64,000 nucleotides of DNA from Rhizophagus irregularis (GCF_026210795.1 NC_089429.1:3100001-3164000), one strand, 5' to 3'; shown: positions 12,006 to 24,070, numbered from the stretch's first letter. A program made the numbers and translations. Notes: generated by a model from the letters alone, not told the origin.

Positions 12006-14404
12006 ATGTCTGTTGATAAAAATAAGATTATTAGACCTAGAAGACAAACTAGTTGGGTATAGCAGTACTTTAAAGAGGTAACTAAGGAAATAATTTAGAA
12101 AATGAAGAAGATGAAGATGATGAAGAGAGAAAAAAAGAAACTTATTTAGTTATGCAATATCAAGTTAAAGAAACTCCTTCATCAGCTATTTGTGGGAAGG
12201 AATATATTCAAAAGAATGCATTTACTGGTAATGCCATATCTCATTTACGTTTAAAGTATGATATAACACAAACAGAAGAAAAGGTCAGTATGAAGGAAAG
12301 ATAATTAATCTGCATTATAATTACATAATATTTGTGTTACTTGATTAAATTGCATAATTTATTCTTAATCGATTTTTTTTTTCAACTTTTATTTTAAACC
12401 TAGTTGTCTAAAGGAATTGTACTAACAATGAAAAGAAAAAACCACAGTAAACAACGACAAATAGAGTTAAGGCAATTTTTGGTGGATTGGGTAGTTTTGG
12501 ATTCACAACCTTTATCTACAGTACAAAGTAAAACATTTTGGCATTTTATTCATGAACTTGATTCAGCATTCATAATGCCTTCACAAGAAACTGTAAAGAA
12601 AATCATTTATGATGCATTTAATTATTCATTTTCTCAATTAAAACAATTATTATTGATGAATGCTGCATTTATTTCCTTAACTATGAATTTATAGACTGCG
12701 CGTAATCGCCAAGAATATCTTGGTGTAATATGTTCATATCTTAACCAATCTTTTACATTATGTGAACTTACTCTTGATATAGCCTATATATGATATCCTC
12801 ATACTGCAATAAATATAAAGGATACTTTAAAAAATATATTACATGAATGGGACATTCGTGATAAAATATTCACTATTACTACAGATAATGCTAGTAATAT
12901 GAAAAAGTGTGTGCAAGATATGGAAGGAGTTAATTGGCTAGGATGTACAGTACATACCTTACAACTAGTTGTGGGTAAAGGAATGAAACCAGCTGAAGTA
13001 TTAATTGCAAGAGCCAAACAATTAATTAACTTTTTCATGAGACCTAAACAAAGTGAACGTTTTAAAGATGTGCAAAGTAGATTTCCAGAATTAGCAGATG
13101 AATTGGAATTACAAATAACTCTTCAAAATACTGAAGAAGATAATGAAGAAAATGAACAAGAGAAAATCGTAATATTAATTTAATTTAACTTAAAATTTAT
13201 TAATTTTGTTTAATTTGATTATTTAATAATTGATTAATATATAATATATTTAATAGAAACCAAGTAATATATCAAAATATTTGCATTTAATTGCTAATTC
13301 TCCTACTTGTTGAAATTCCTCTTATCTAGCATAGAATCGATTACTATTGCTTAAAAATATATCAGTATGGTATTAAATTCATTGTTCACAAAGACTGATT
13401 CAAATTCAAAAAAAGATTATAAAATATAATGCTAAGTCCAGAAGAGTGGGATTTACTAAAGGATTTAAAACCAATTTTACGCACTTTTTCAGAAGCCACA
13501 GAACTCTTGAAAGGTAGTAGTTATTGTACTATTTCTATTATGACTCCTATTTTAATTGGAATTAAAAAAAAATTTACACCTAATAATATAAATTATGGTA
13601 ATTAGATGTTTTATTGTATCTTTTTCTTATTAAATAAAAATCAATTTATTAGATATTAATTTTCAAAATGAAGAATTAGCATTTGATGAAGCTACGGATA
13701 ATAATGATGATAATGAATTGGAACAATTATCACAACAAACAACTACTCGAAAATTTAACTTAAAAGTTCCTATAAATACAAGAAATTTGTTAGCTAAAAT
13801 CAAATCAGCCTTCTATATATTAATGGATTATTATTGGAAAGATCTTACTAAGCCAGATACTTTACTCCCTAATCTTTTAGATCCAAGAATAAAAGATTTA
13901 TCAGTTATTACACCTAGTGATTTTAATGATACTAAAGATTTATTACGTGAAAAATATAATAATATGGAATTGGAAATTGGCAGCATTCAACATCAACAAA
14001 ATTTTACATTTCAATTAGCAACTATTCAATCATCAAAAAGTCTAGCAGGTTTAAAAAAGAAAAGGGGGAAAAATCTTACAATACTAACTGGTTTAAAAAA
14101 ACTACTTTTACGAGCTCATAATGAAATTGTTGAATATTTGCAAATGGAACAAATTGATTTTGAAAGTGATCCATTTATTTGGTGGTATGAACACCAAGAA
14201 AAATTTCCTATTTTAAGTTATTTGGCAAAAAAATATTTATCAGTTTACGCATGTTCAACAGCTAGTGAACGATTGTTTTCAAACGCCGGTAATTTATTAA
14301 CTGCAAAAAGAACAAGAATTAATCCTAAATTATTCAAAAGATTAATATTTTTAAAAAGAAATGCCAAACATTTAGATAGTATTCATAAAGCATATGATTC
14401 TTAA
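12006..14404 (+). pseudogene. hAT transposase (decayed), with BED-like finger and hAT C-terminal dimerisation domain
   Basis: ATG at 12006, then a BED-type region (AICGKEYIQK...HLRLKY), an intron from about 12282 to 12403, then the RNase H-like core with TTDNASNM (first catalytic Asp, about 12880) and VHTLQLVVGK, and a clear Dimer_Tnp_hAT end (13718-14404) with WWYEHQEKFPILSYLAKKYL and ASERLFSNAGN carrying the catalytic Glu. Lesions: a stop near 12060, stops near 12693 and 12790, and several shifts between 13170 and 13680, where short introns are hard to separate from decay. Non-functional. Confidence 0.85.
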
Positions 14405-14559
14405 AAATTATATTTTATATATAAATTCTATAACTTTTATAAATTTTGTAGTTTGATAAAAAACAATTAAGTAAATAAAGAACATTTTTATATATTTTTT
14501 ATAATTACATTGTAAAATAATTATAAACTTATATTTTTTAGTTTTAGTTTAGCTAATTC

Positions 14560-15125
14560 AAATAAAATAAATAAAATAAAAGAACAAAATTAGCAGAAGG
14601 AAACAAGAACAAGCGAAAAAAAGAAATAAGGATAAAAAAACGCCCACCCGTCGTCTCCAAAGTCCAAAACAGAAGAACTTAAAGAAAAAGAATGAAATTA
14701 GCAGAAGGAAATAAGATAAATAAAAAAAATAAATAAAAATAAAAAAATACAATCCACCTGCCGTCTTCAAAGTCCAGGAACTGACGAACCTAAAGAAAAT
14801 GAATGAAATTAGAAGAATAAAACAAGAAAAAAAAGAATAAAAATTAAAAAAACCCCCATCTGTTGTTTCCAACGTCTAGAAACTGAAGAATTAAAGAAAA
14901 AGAACGAAATTGGCAGAAGGAAACAAGATAAAATGAAAAAAAGAAAATAAAAATAAAAAAAAAGCCCAAAACTGAAGAAGAAGAAAACCGAAATTAGTGA
15001 AAATGAAACAATAACAAAACAAAAAGAAATAGAATTAAAAAAAAAAGTCCCCTACCAGTTACCTCTAAAGTCTGGAATTGAAGGACCTAAAGAAAAAAGA
15101 ACTCATTGTCTTTAGAGTCCAGAAC
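14560..15125 (-). repeat. Right hAT minisatellite array, inverted copy of the left array
   Basis: The reverse complement shows the same units as 10845-11830 (TTCTTTAAGTTCTTCTGTTT-like, GGACTTTGGAGACGACGGGT), so the transposase is bracketed by inverted arrays. About five units. Confidence 0.8.
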
Positions 15126-15328
15126 TAAAAGCTCAGATGATATGGATAATTTTATAATCCGTCAGGATCTATTAGTAATACGGATAATCTGAATGATCTG
15201 AATGATCTATTACGGATATTCTTCAATCCTTTTCATCTGATCTATTTACAAAAATTTCATCTGGATAACCATAAACGGTAGATATCTGACCACGGATACG
15301 GATTGAGGATGAACGGGTTGAAACACTA

Positions 15329-15800
15329 TATGCAATTTTAAATACTTATAACTTTTTACGTAAACTTTCTTTTAAAAATCTGACTGGTAATTTGATAGAG
15401 CTTACCTTAAAGAATAAAGTTACCAGTTTATTTTTTCTAAATTATATTTTTTTTAAGGAGTTGAAAATTTTTAAGTGTTATATTTTTATTGTTGAGTATA
15501 TACTTCTAATATCATATAATTATTTTTAAAAAAAAGTAAAAAAGTTTTTATTTAAATAAGTTCATAGTTACAGATATATATATTATTTTTTGACAAAAAA
15601 AAAAAATAATAAAATAATTTTAATTTATCCCACCTTTCACCTCCAACTATCCACTCTTTCTGATTTTTACTTTATTTTATAATTTTTTATATTACACGAA
15701 TATTCTTAAAAAATTTTTTTTTACATATTTATTTTTTAATTTTACGTATTTGTGTAATAAAATTGTACGTGTCTGTAATCATAACCATAGAAATAATAAT
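15329..15800. other. AT-rich intergenic stretch
   Basis: Poly-A/T tracts only; no gene, repeat unit or element end recognised. Confidence 0.5.
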
Positions 15801-15839
15801 TTTACTAAAATATTAAAAGATCATTATGCAAGTGACGTT

Positions 15840-17045
15840 AGAAAGAATCAATGGATCAGAGAATTGCAAACGATTAGACAAGAAATGAATGAAAAGTAGG
15901 AGCATATGCAAGTAGATTCAGAAAATTAATAAGAAAAGTGGCACCAGGAGTAAATGATTTAGGGAAATGTACAAAGTTAATTATTTTATTTAAGGATTGA
16001 GTCCAACTATGATATCAAGAGTAATGGTAACGGCACCAGTAACATTAGATGCAGCTATTGAAAGGACTAAAATTATAAAAATGGAAAATCAAATGGCATT
16101 ATAAAGTGTGATGAATCGAATCAGAGTTTGTTAAATCAGAATAATGTTCAGAATAATAATACTCAAGATGTTAGACAAAATGATAATGGAAAGAATGAGC
16201 AAGAAAATAAGTTTAATAAACCATTGAAGAAAGATTATGAAGATGATTTAGTAAAAGACATAGAGAAAATGAAGATTTATATGTTAGGAAAACTACAGAA
16301 TATAGAAAGGAAGTTAGATAACAAAAGTGGGAACAGAAGTCAATTGAATCAAGGAAGGAATAGTAGAATACCGATTAATTATGATGAAGTAACTTGTTTT
16401 AGATGTCATAGAAAAGGTCAGTTTGCAACTAGATGTCCATTAGGAAATAATATTAGAAGGAATGAAAGAAGAGTTAATCTGATGGACACAGGAAATTATA
16501 GAGGAGATGATGAGTATGAAGAATATGAAGAATCAGATGATGATTATAATTATGAATATGAGGAATATGATGATTCACAATTATATAGTTATGAACGAGA
16601 TCTATATGAGAAAGATAATCCAGTACAAGAAAGAAGAAGAAGTAATAGAATAAATCCTGTACGAGGATGGAAAAATTTTGGAAAGCTGAATTTTGATAAA
16701 GATATTGTGGAAAGAGGGAAAGAAGATTATAAATATAGGAATAGAGAAGAAACTCCAATGGAGGAAGAGGAAGATGAACAACCAATGTATAATAGACCAA
16801 TAGGACCAGATAATACGAATATTCCAAAAAGATATAAATGGAGTAAAAAGAGAGGAGAATATTATGACACAATGGAAGGAATAAATAGATGGAAAGAAGC
16901 AGGAGAAAAACGTAGACTAAGAAAAGATAATATTGTAGGAATTAAGTCAAAAGACCCAGTGGATTATAGAAATCTACTTAATATTGTGGAACAACAAGGA
17001 AAAATGATAAAGAGAATGTTAAAGAAAGGGAATAAAACAGAATGA
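15840..17045 (+). pseudogene. Ty3/gypsy Gag (broken)
   Basis: The 5' part (15840-16110) shows a Gag-like stretch (GAYASRFRKLIRKVAPG) with a frameshift and stops. The long open part (16128-17045) is Asn/Glu/Tyr-rich with a zinc knuckle CFRCHRKGQFATRC in which the usual His is Gln, so metal binding is probably lost. An acidic, Tyr-rich tail follows. Gag packages retroelement RNA into particles. It sits directly upstream of the protease and RT remnants on the same strand. No LTR was recognised. Confidence 0.75.
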
Positions 17046-17102
17046 CTACGTTCAGAGGTTAAAAAGACTGAGATAACTGGAGAGAAGGAAGTTACAACGG
17101 TA

Positions 17103-17534
17103 ATGAAAACACAGTTTACAATAAATAATAAGGAAATCGAAGTAATAATAGATTTAGGAGCAGCAATAAGTGTAATAACAGAGAAATTAAGAAAAGAGTT
17201 AGATATACCAATAAAAGGAAAAAGTAACATTACATGTACATTAGCAAATGGAGGAAAGATTGCTTCATTAGGAAAGGTAAATACAAAAATAAAAATTTAT
17301 AAAGAATTAATAATACCAGTAACATTAGATGTAATAGATTCAAGGCAAAAAGAAATAATTATAGGAAATGACTTATTAGATAAATGGAACGCAAATATTA
17401 ACTATAAAGAGAGGATATTAGAATTAGAAAATGATGAAGAAATAATAGATATATCTGTGTGGTATATTAAACAAGTAGAGGAGTCAGAAAAATCTAATTA
17501 CGGGAGTGAATCAGAAGAATCTGATTATGAATAA
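17103..17534 (+). pseudogene. Retroviral-type aspartic protease of the gypsy element
   Basis: An open frame of about 143 codons with the pepsin-like retroelement fold pattern: IIDLGAAISVI near residue 15 and IIIGNDLLDKW near residue 95. The catalytic triplet should be D[ST]G; here it is D-L-G, so the enzyme is predicted inactive. It is separated from Gag by a stop and 57 bp. An acidic Ser/Glu tail continues after TAA at 17532-17534. Confidence 0.8.
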
Positions 17535-17769
17535 GAAGAAGGAAAGAAACTATATACAATAAAAAAAGTAATGAAAGAAAATAAGGAAGTAGTAAGGGAA
17601 AATGAGTTTCAGGAGGATAATGAAAGTTCGAGCGAAGAAAGCTCATCTGATGATAGTAAAATATTTAGTGAAAATGAGGATTAAATTATATAAAAAGGGT
17701 TAAAATTGTTCAAAAATGTAAAATTGTTAAAAATAATAATAAGAAGAAATAAAATAATAAATAAAGAAA

Positions 17770-18430
17770 TTTTAAAATGTTAAATGAAAATGGTAAAAAT
17801 GAAATTAAATAAGAAAAGTTTAATAAAAAGGTAAATTTGGGAGAAGTAACAGGTAAAAGAAAAGATGATATAATAAAGATAATTAAAAGTTACGAAGAAA
17901 TATTTGAATATGATGAAGAAAAATTGGGAAAAGTAAATACTATTAAACATAAAATTGAAATTAGGGAAGGTTAGGAACTGATAGTACAGAAAAGATATGA
18001 GGAGACTGAAGAAAAAGGAAAGTTTATAAAGAAAGAAATTGAACAGTTATTAAAAATGGGAAAAATTAGAAAATCATGGAGCTCATGGGCGTCTCCAGTA
18101 ACACTAGCAGGGAAGAAAACTAGAAATTATAGATTTTGCATTGACTATAGAAAATTAAATAGTGTAACTAAGTCAGATGCATACCCATTACCGAGAATAG
18201 ATGAATTATTAGAAAAATATAGAATGGCAAAATGGTTTACGAGCTTAGACTTAGCAGCAGGATATCATCAGGTAGAGATGGCAGAAGAAGATAGAGAAAA
18301 GACAGCATTTATATGTTCGCAAGGATTATTTGAATATAATGTTATGCCATTTGGTTTGAAGAATGCACCAGGAACATTTCAAAGGTTAATAGATGAAATA
18401 TTGAAAGAATATATTGGAGAACTTTACAGA
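17770..18430 (+). pseudogene. Gypsy reverse transcriptase, 5' part only
   Basis: The linker and RT finger region begins near 17830 with a stop near 17973. The open part (18056-18505) has RFCIDYRKLN, motif A FTSLDLAAGYHQ and motif B LKNAPGTFQR. The sequence stops resembling RT after ILKEYIGE (about 18420), before the YxDD box, where the ATCGAT-rich hAT remnant begins. RNase H and integrase are absent, so the element was truncated by insertion. Confidence 0.85.
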
Positions 18431-18439
18431 AACCTTGAA

Positions 18440-18900
18440 AATCTGAGAAATGCCAAATCGATGTCATTGCGATATAGTTATAGTATTGTAACGATACCAA
18501 TTTGATAATTTTTTTGCCAAATATCATAATGGAATCATTTTGATGTTTATATGATATTGATTTAATATTTATTGTAATATCGATTCGATATCAATAAAAA
18601 CATCGATAATTTACTTAATCAAAATAATTAAAAAAAATTTATGATATTGATTTAATATTACTATGATATCGTCAAAATATCATATATAATATCGAATCGA
18701 TATCATACTGAAATTTTTAGGATAGATATCGATTCAACATCAAAATGATGTTTTGACGATACCGATAAATTCTTAATAAATAATGAATAATTTTATTAAA
18801 TATTACAATGACATCTAAATAAAATCGTCACAACATCTAATTGATATTTTAATATTACAATTAATATTATAGCAGTTTCTTATATACTTGTAAGTTCTTC
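18440..18900. repeat. Subterminal GATATCGATTCGATATC-type repeats
   Basis: Dense variants of GATATTGATTTAATATT, ATCGATTCGATATC and CATCGAT. Such short oriented repeats are typical just inside hAT ends, and a hAT transposase remnant follows at 19330-20290. The left TIR was not resolved. Confidence 0.6.
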
Positions 18901-19330
18901 ATCACTAACTTCAGTTTTTAACATCCATTCTATCATTCAATAACTTAGTAACAATAACTTATTATTCAATTCACATTTTATACACTTCTCAAAAACCTCT
19001 CTTTAAGGCAGATTTTTACTTGTGAAATTATTTGGTGTATATTATAAATAATTTTAAAACTAAATAAATATCATTATCTTTCGTCCGTTCCCTACCGGCT
19101 ACCGCCATTTTTCGTCCATTCCCTATCATCATCTTTCGTCTGACTCTATCATTATATATATATCCATTTCTTATTTCATCCGTTTCCTATCATCAACTTT
19201 CAACTTTCATCTGTTCGTTCATCATCATCTATCTTCTTTTTTTTGTTCTTCGCCATCTCTTTTCCTTTCTTTCGCTCTTTATCATCACCTTCCTTTTTTC
19301 ATTATTTCTTTATCCTCATCTTTCATCTTT
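18901..19330. other. CT-rich degenerate repeats
   Basis: From 19070 the plus strand is built of variants of ATCATCTTTCGTCCGTTCCC; 18901-19070 has nothing recognisable. Confidence 0.5.
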
Positions 19331-20290
19331 CCTTTTTTATTCCTTTTCATTTTGCCAACCTAAAAAAATCAAGAAAAAAGAAATATTAGTACGTTTCTTT
19401 AATATTAAAAAAAAAACTTTCCCCTCCTTACATATACATACCTTCTCTTTTATTTTAAATTCAGCTAGAGCAGATATAATTTCATTGGTAATGTTGATGG
19501 TATTGTGAGGTTCATTAAATGAAATAATATCCAAAAAAAAATGTTGCATTTTCATTCTTGATCGATAAAATGAATAGTAAGGCCAAGAAAGGAATTATTG
19601 TTGAGTGTAGATGTCCACATATCTGATGTGAGTTATACCCTTCCTGGAATTTTATCAATATCTAACTTGATATTTTTTCTCATATTGTCAAAATGATCTA
19701 TAACCTTCTTTTCTTCTCTTTTATACTTGATTTTCCAGGAATATGATATTTTGGATCTAAAGTATTTATTAAATTAAAAATTGATCATTGGTAGCAACAG
19801 AAAATGGTTGCAAATCAACTGTAATCCGTTCTACTAAAGCTTGATCACGAACTAACATCTCTTCTTTGGGCCAAGGATCCACTTTTGGAAAATTCAATTT
19901 AGTCTCTGTTTTTTTTTATTTTATCAATAACTATACCATGCACTTTTTTTAAATGTTCTTTCAAAGTATTAATTCCAGTTGATTTTGAATATGTATGATT
20001 ACATTTTTTACAAACTACTTTTGTAGGATATTGTGGGTCCCAAGTATTAAAATATTGAATATGTTTTTGCTTTTTTAAGATTATCTTCTTCTTGGGAAAG
20101 CTCTTTTGAGGGGGGTTCTTGGTAAGGCCTTAAGGAGGTTCTTGGAAAGGCTCAGGAAATTCTTGAAAAGGTTCCTGAGGGGATTCTTCTTGAGGAGATT
20201 CTTGAAAAGGTTCTTGAGAAAATTCTTGAAGTGGGGTTTGAACATTTCTTTCATTATCTTGTTGTTTCATTTCCTTCATTATATTCAACT
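19330..20290 (-). pseudogene. hAT transposase, N-terminal half only
   Basis: Reading the minus strand from an ATG near 20280: a low-complexity Gln/Glu/Pro/Phe segment (repeats of QEPFQE and QESPQE) ending in a stop near 20125; then a BED zinc finger (YFNTWDPQYPTKVVCKKC, then H and H in HLKKVHG, about 19940-20070); then the start of the RNase H-like domain with LTSDMWTS, the first catalytic Asp region (about 19625). Stops at about 19640 and 19558 and a frameshift near 19765 break it. The C-terminal half is missing. Confidence 0.75.
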
Positions 20291-20361
20291 TCCCATGATA
20301 TGTCCTAAAAAAAGCTCAGTCGAGTAGTATCATATTTTAAATGTAACTAGTGTTCGCACCT

Positions 20362-20797
20362 TAATGTTGCTTGCCGAAATCAAGTAGTTTAGGCCAAGGC
20401 CGAAACTTTTTTAAAACCGAAAGTTTAGGCAATTAAAAGTAAATTTGCCGAAATTATACAATGCCGAAACTTTTACCGAAAGGCCGAAATTTGGCCGAAA
20501 TTATTGGCCAACATTAATACTATAATTCTGGCCGGAACAATGATCGACACGTAAATTTCCTTTTATGGAAATTTGTGTAACCATTGTGCGACACATTTCT
20601 CCGATTTTACTGGGAAACAAAATTTCCTTTTTGGAAATTTGTGTAACGTCACGTGACACACTGTCATAATTTCGGCCGAATTTTAATTTTGGCCAAAATT
20701 AAGACCGAGTTTCGGCCTAATTTCGGCATTTTCGGCATTTGATTTGATTGGCCGAAACCTTTCGGAATTTCCTTTTTAGTTTCGGCAGGCAACCTTA
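20362..20797. mobile_element. hAT-type MITE, TIR TAAGGTTGC-TGCCGAAA
   Basis: Left end TAATGTTGCTTGCCGAAA and right end TTTCGGCAGGCAACCTTA are inverted. Flanks GTTCGCACCT and GTTCACCT differ by a 2-bp insertion, consistent with an 8-bp duplication. The interior is full of GCCGAAATT words and hairpins. Same family as 8394-8638. Confidence 0.7.
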
Positions 20798-21040
20798 GTT
20801 CACCTGTTGTCTACGACAACAGTTAATAGGCCATAATTAAAAGATCTGCAAAGAATTTCCTTTTTTGGAAATTTGAGCAACACAATTTTTTTAATTTCTC
20901 TGAAAAGTAACAGAAGATAAAATATCCTTTTTTGGAAATTTGCGTAACTGACAATTTCCTTTTATGGAACCCTGTGTAACCCAAAATTTCAGTTTTTCGC
21001 CAGAAATAAAATTGCCTTTTTTTGGTCTTGTGTAACATTG
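20555..21040. repeat. Recurrent short hairpin AAATTTCC-T5-GGAAATTT followed by GTGTAAC
   Basis: Six copies (near 20557, 20618, 20851, 20916, 20948 and 21009) of a 7-8 bp stem with a T-rich loop, each followed after 1-3 bases by GTGTAAC or a variant. They run across the MITE boundary at 20797. A weaker trace is seen near 56120-56220. Confidence 0.65.
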
Positions 21041-21289
21041 GCGACGAATAGGAGTATGGTTACACAATCCAAATGACTTATTTATATGGTTAATCTAAAC
21101 ATAACGCCCACGTGATTGCAGTGTTTTTTAATATATAGATTTTTTTAAAAAATAATGCTTAAAACACGAAAAAAAAAATCGCGTATAAATTCAATAAATG
21201 CAATTGTATAACGTTCGGCCAAAAAGAAAATAAAATTAGAAAAAAGAATTAAAAAAATAAACAAAAAAATAAAATCGAAACAAAACTCC

Positions 21290-22195
21290 TCAAAACTTAC
21301 CCAAGGAGCCAATAGCCGAACTGATAATCGAAGACAAAAGCCTACAAAATTGATAAAGAAGAAACAATAAGTTTCTTCAAAAAAATAAATTATTAGAGAA
21401 AAAGTTTCGAAATGAACTTCGAAACTTACTTGAAAAGCTAACCCAAATCTTAAAGACGATTCCTACAAAATAGACAAAAGAAAAAATGGTTAGTTTCTTC
21501 AAACAAAATAAAAAAAAATTTAAAGAAAAGTTTCGAAAGTAAATTAAACTTTCAAAACTTACCAATCATATCGTCTAAGATCCGGAAGCTCAATCTACTG
21601 GTACCTGCAAAAAAAAGAAAAAATTAATAAATCAAAAAGCTTCGAAAGTAAACTAAACTTTCGAAACTTACTGATCCAGAAATATCTTTACGACCTTCAA
21701 TAGTACCAGTTTGAATACCATTTTCAACATCCCAAAAAATAATTTGACTATCTAATGTAGAAGTTGCTAATTGTTTTCCATCATCTGAATTATAACAAAA
21801 TATTTCAACACGTTTTCCACAATTAAATACATCCCATGTACGTGTCATACCATATCTGTTCGGAATCTGGGAAGCTTGGTTTACCGGTACCTGCAAAAAA
21901 GAAAAGAAAAATAAATAAAATTTAAAAAGTTTCAAAACTTTGAAACTTTGCTTTCGAAACTTACCAATCATACTATCGTCCTGAATTCGGAAAGTTCAAT
22001 ACCTGCAAAAAAAGAAAAAAATCAAAAAAAAATCAAATTAATAAAAAAAACAAATGTAAAAAGTTTTGAAATTTTCAAAACTTACCAGTCAGCAATTCAT
22101 TCAAAGATGCTGACCGACAAAAGAAGATCCTAACGTCGCCAAAGTCCGAGAAGTTAATGTCCGAAGTCTGAAGCTGAAGGTCCGATATCTACAAA
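21290..22195 (-). repeat. Array of exon-like blocks separated by near-identical intron-like units
   Basis: On the minus strand six blocks (about 22190-22087, 22010-21966, 21894-21671, 21605-21561, 21473-21429 and 21347-21300) each follow a T-rich TTTTGYAG acceptor and end at a GTAAGTTT donor. The spacers between them share GTAAGTTTCGAAAGTTTAGT-like starts with a TTTCGAAAG inverted word. Block 1 is fully open (34 codons); block 3 is a PWP2 piece. No frame runs through all blocks. Confidence 0.65.
21671..21894 (-). pseudogene. pwp2: Captured fragment of PWP2/UTP1 (WD40, small-subunit processome)
   Basis: The block encodes RTWDVFNCGKRVEIF and then ATSTLDSQIIFWDVENG and IEGRKDISGS, which match the WD40 blades of PWP2 (periodic tryptophan protein 2, a U3 snoRNP/processome subunit). 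Compared with the usual protein, about 8-12 residues are missing between the two parts (YNSD runs straight into DGKQ). Both ends coincide with AG/GT splice-like borders of the repeat array. Inference: a host exon copied into repetitive DNA, not the functional gene. Confidence 0.7.
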
Positions 22196-22660
22196 AAATT
22201 AAGAGAACATGAATAAAATACTGAGGTCACCGAGCGTAAAAGGGTGACCCTATTATAGAATTTTCTGATCTGATTATTATTCGAAAAATTGAAAATTTAA
22301 TATTTAGAAAAATTAAAAAAAACTTTAAAAAAAACGCACGCATGTCGTAAAGTACAGTTCGTCTAATTCTAAGAAGTTGTCTAATAAAACAATAAACTGG
22401 ACTTTTGAAAGGTAGGTTTTTTATTTCATTTAATTGTATTAAAAATGTTTTTAACAAAACGTTCTTTCCTTCTTTTTTTTTATACAGGAACACCTTTTTT
22501 TATTTTTTATTTTCCTAAATGTATTAATCTAACGAAATGTTAACACTTTTTTTTTTTAAAAAAAAATATATCTTACAAAGTTGGGTTCGTAAGTAAAGAT
22601 TTTTTTTTATTAGACTTTTTTTTATCGAATTGAAAAAAAGATCGATCGGCAAACTGATCA
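22196..22660. other. AT-rich stretch without recognisable gene
   Basis: One short minus-strand ORF (22227-22493) has ordinary AT-driven composition and no family resemblance. Nothing else is seen. Confidence 0.4.
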
Positions 22661-22669
22661 CGTAATACC

Positions 22670-23070
22670 GATGATCCATAGTTTAATAAAATATCCCGAT
22701 AAACCACTCTTTAAGGAATTAAATAATATTATTAAAACTCTCCACCTTGACGTATCACTTTACAAAATCAAAGCTCATTCTGGCAATACATAGCCGACGA
22801 CCTTGCAAAAAAAGCCATGATGATCCTAATCCATTACAAGTTTCTCCATTAGAATACCTGATCAATTATGCACGATCAAATTCAACGACAAAATTTTTAT
22901 AGATCGAAACATAAGAAAGTCTTTGAAAAAATTATTAATTAGAACTCTAGAATACTACATCTCATCAAAATTATTTTTCATAAAAGTTGTATCTCGAAAT
23001 AAGTTATCATCAATCAAAAAATTTACGCTTGACCAAATAATAGATGGAGTATACCAATTATAAGACATAA
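22670..23070 (+). pseudogene. LINE ribonuclease H remnant
   Basis: The frame reads DKPLFKELNNIIKTLHLD, then YKIKAHSGN and, after a one-base shift, ADDLAKKA. This is the C-terminal RNase H motif of fungal non-LTR retrotransposons (H-x-G-N ... A-D). Downstream, SLKKLLIRTLEYYISSKLFF continues after stops, to about 23062. Only this part of the element remains. Confidence 0.65.
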
Positions 23071-23199
23071 CTTTTTGCTAGGCCCACTAGCCTTAAATAC
23101 AGTAAGCTACTAGTATCGAATCACGTATTGACGTGACGTATACTGACGTAATTAATTGTACTGACGTTCCCACAGCAAACCTCCTCCCCTTACACTTTT

Positions 23200-24070
23200 T
23201 AACTTACTCTTTCGCAAAAGAATTCCAAGTCCGAATGCCAGTTCCTAAAGAAAAAAAAGGAACGTTAGTGACGTTCCTATAACAAAAGGACACTATGCTT
23301 AACTTACCCTTTCACAAATTCAAGTCCGGGTGACAGTTCCTAAAGTATTTCCAAAAAAAAATATTTTTTTTAATAATTAAAGACCGAACTTTAGTGATCT
23401 GAAAAGAAACGTTAACTGTTAAAACGTTTTTAATTAATAAACACATCCGCTCCTTATTTACCTCTATTCCCGATCATCACCATTCCAAAAGAAAAGGCCG
23501 TTCCTAAAGAATAAGAATAAGGTGAGTAAGGAAAAAAAAAATGAAAAAAAAAAATGAAAATACCAACCTTGCGCAACTTTCTGCATTCTTAGAAATCTAC
23601 TGAAACTGCCGCTTTAAAAGAAGAGACCGTTCCTAAAGAAATAAAAATAAGGTGAGTAAAGAAAAAAATAAATAAAAAAATGAAAATAAATGAAAAATAT
23701 ACTAACCTTCCCGTCCATCTTGCATTTTTAGAGATCCACTGAAATTGTCGTTCTAAAAGAAGAGAAAGAAGAAACCATTCCTAAAGAAATAAGAATAAAG
23801 TAAGTAAAAGAAAGAAAAAACCAAAAATTAAAAAAAAAAACGAAAAAATATACTAACCTTCCCGTATCTCTTGTATTCTTAGAAGTCCACTGAACTCGCC
23901 GTTCCAAAGAGACAATTCCTAAAAAAATAAATAAAGTAAGCAAAAAAAATGAAAAAAGAAAAAAATGAAAAAAAACGAAATATACTAACCTTCCGCACTT
24001 GGCTCTTGCATTCTTAGAAGTCCAAATCGTCGTTCTGAAAGTACCTTTCGGTCCGTTCTTGAAGAAACTG
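23200..24070. repeat. Tandem array with splice-like motifs on both strands
   Basis: About seven units of 110-130 bp. Plus strand: GGTGAGTAA or GTAAGTAA, an A-rich spacer, TACTAAC, a pyrimidine tract, CATTCTTAG, then an exon-like block with GTTCCTAAAGAA. The minus strand shows CTTTAGGAAC as an acceptor and GTTAGTA as a donor-like word. TACTAAC is the canonical branch-site sequence. Confidence 0.7.

Larger units (their letters stand above)
10633..15328 (+). mobile_element. Complete but decayed hAT transposon
   Basis: Terminal inverted repeats TAGTGTTTCAACC at 10633 and 15328. The flanking octamers TGTGTAAT and TATGCAAT agree at 6 of 8 positions, as expected for an old hAT target duplication. 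Inside each end are subterminal repeats of ATCTGATAATCC/ATCCGGATATC type, then minisatellite arrays in opposite orientation, then the transposase pseudogene. Size 4.7 kb. Confidence 0.85.

Noticed and set aside
16474-16872. 132-aa minus ORF opposite gag
   Set aside because: Antisense of the acidic Tyr-rich Gag tail; composition explained by the codons on the other strand.
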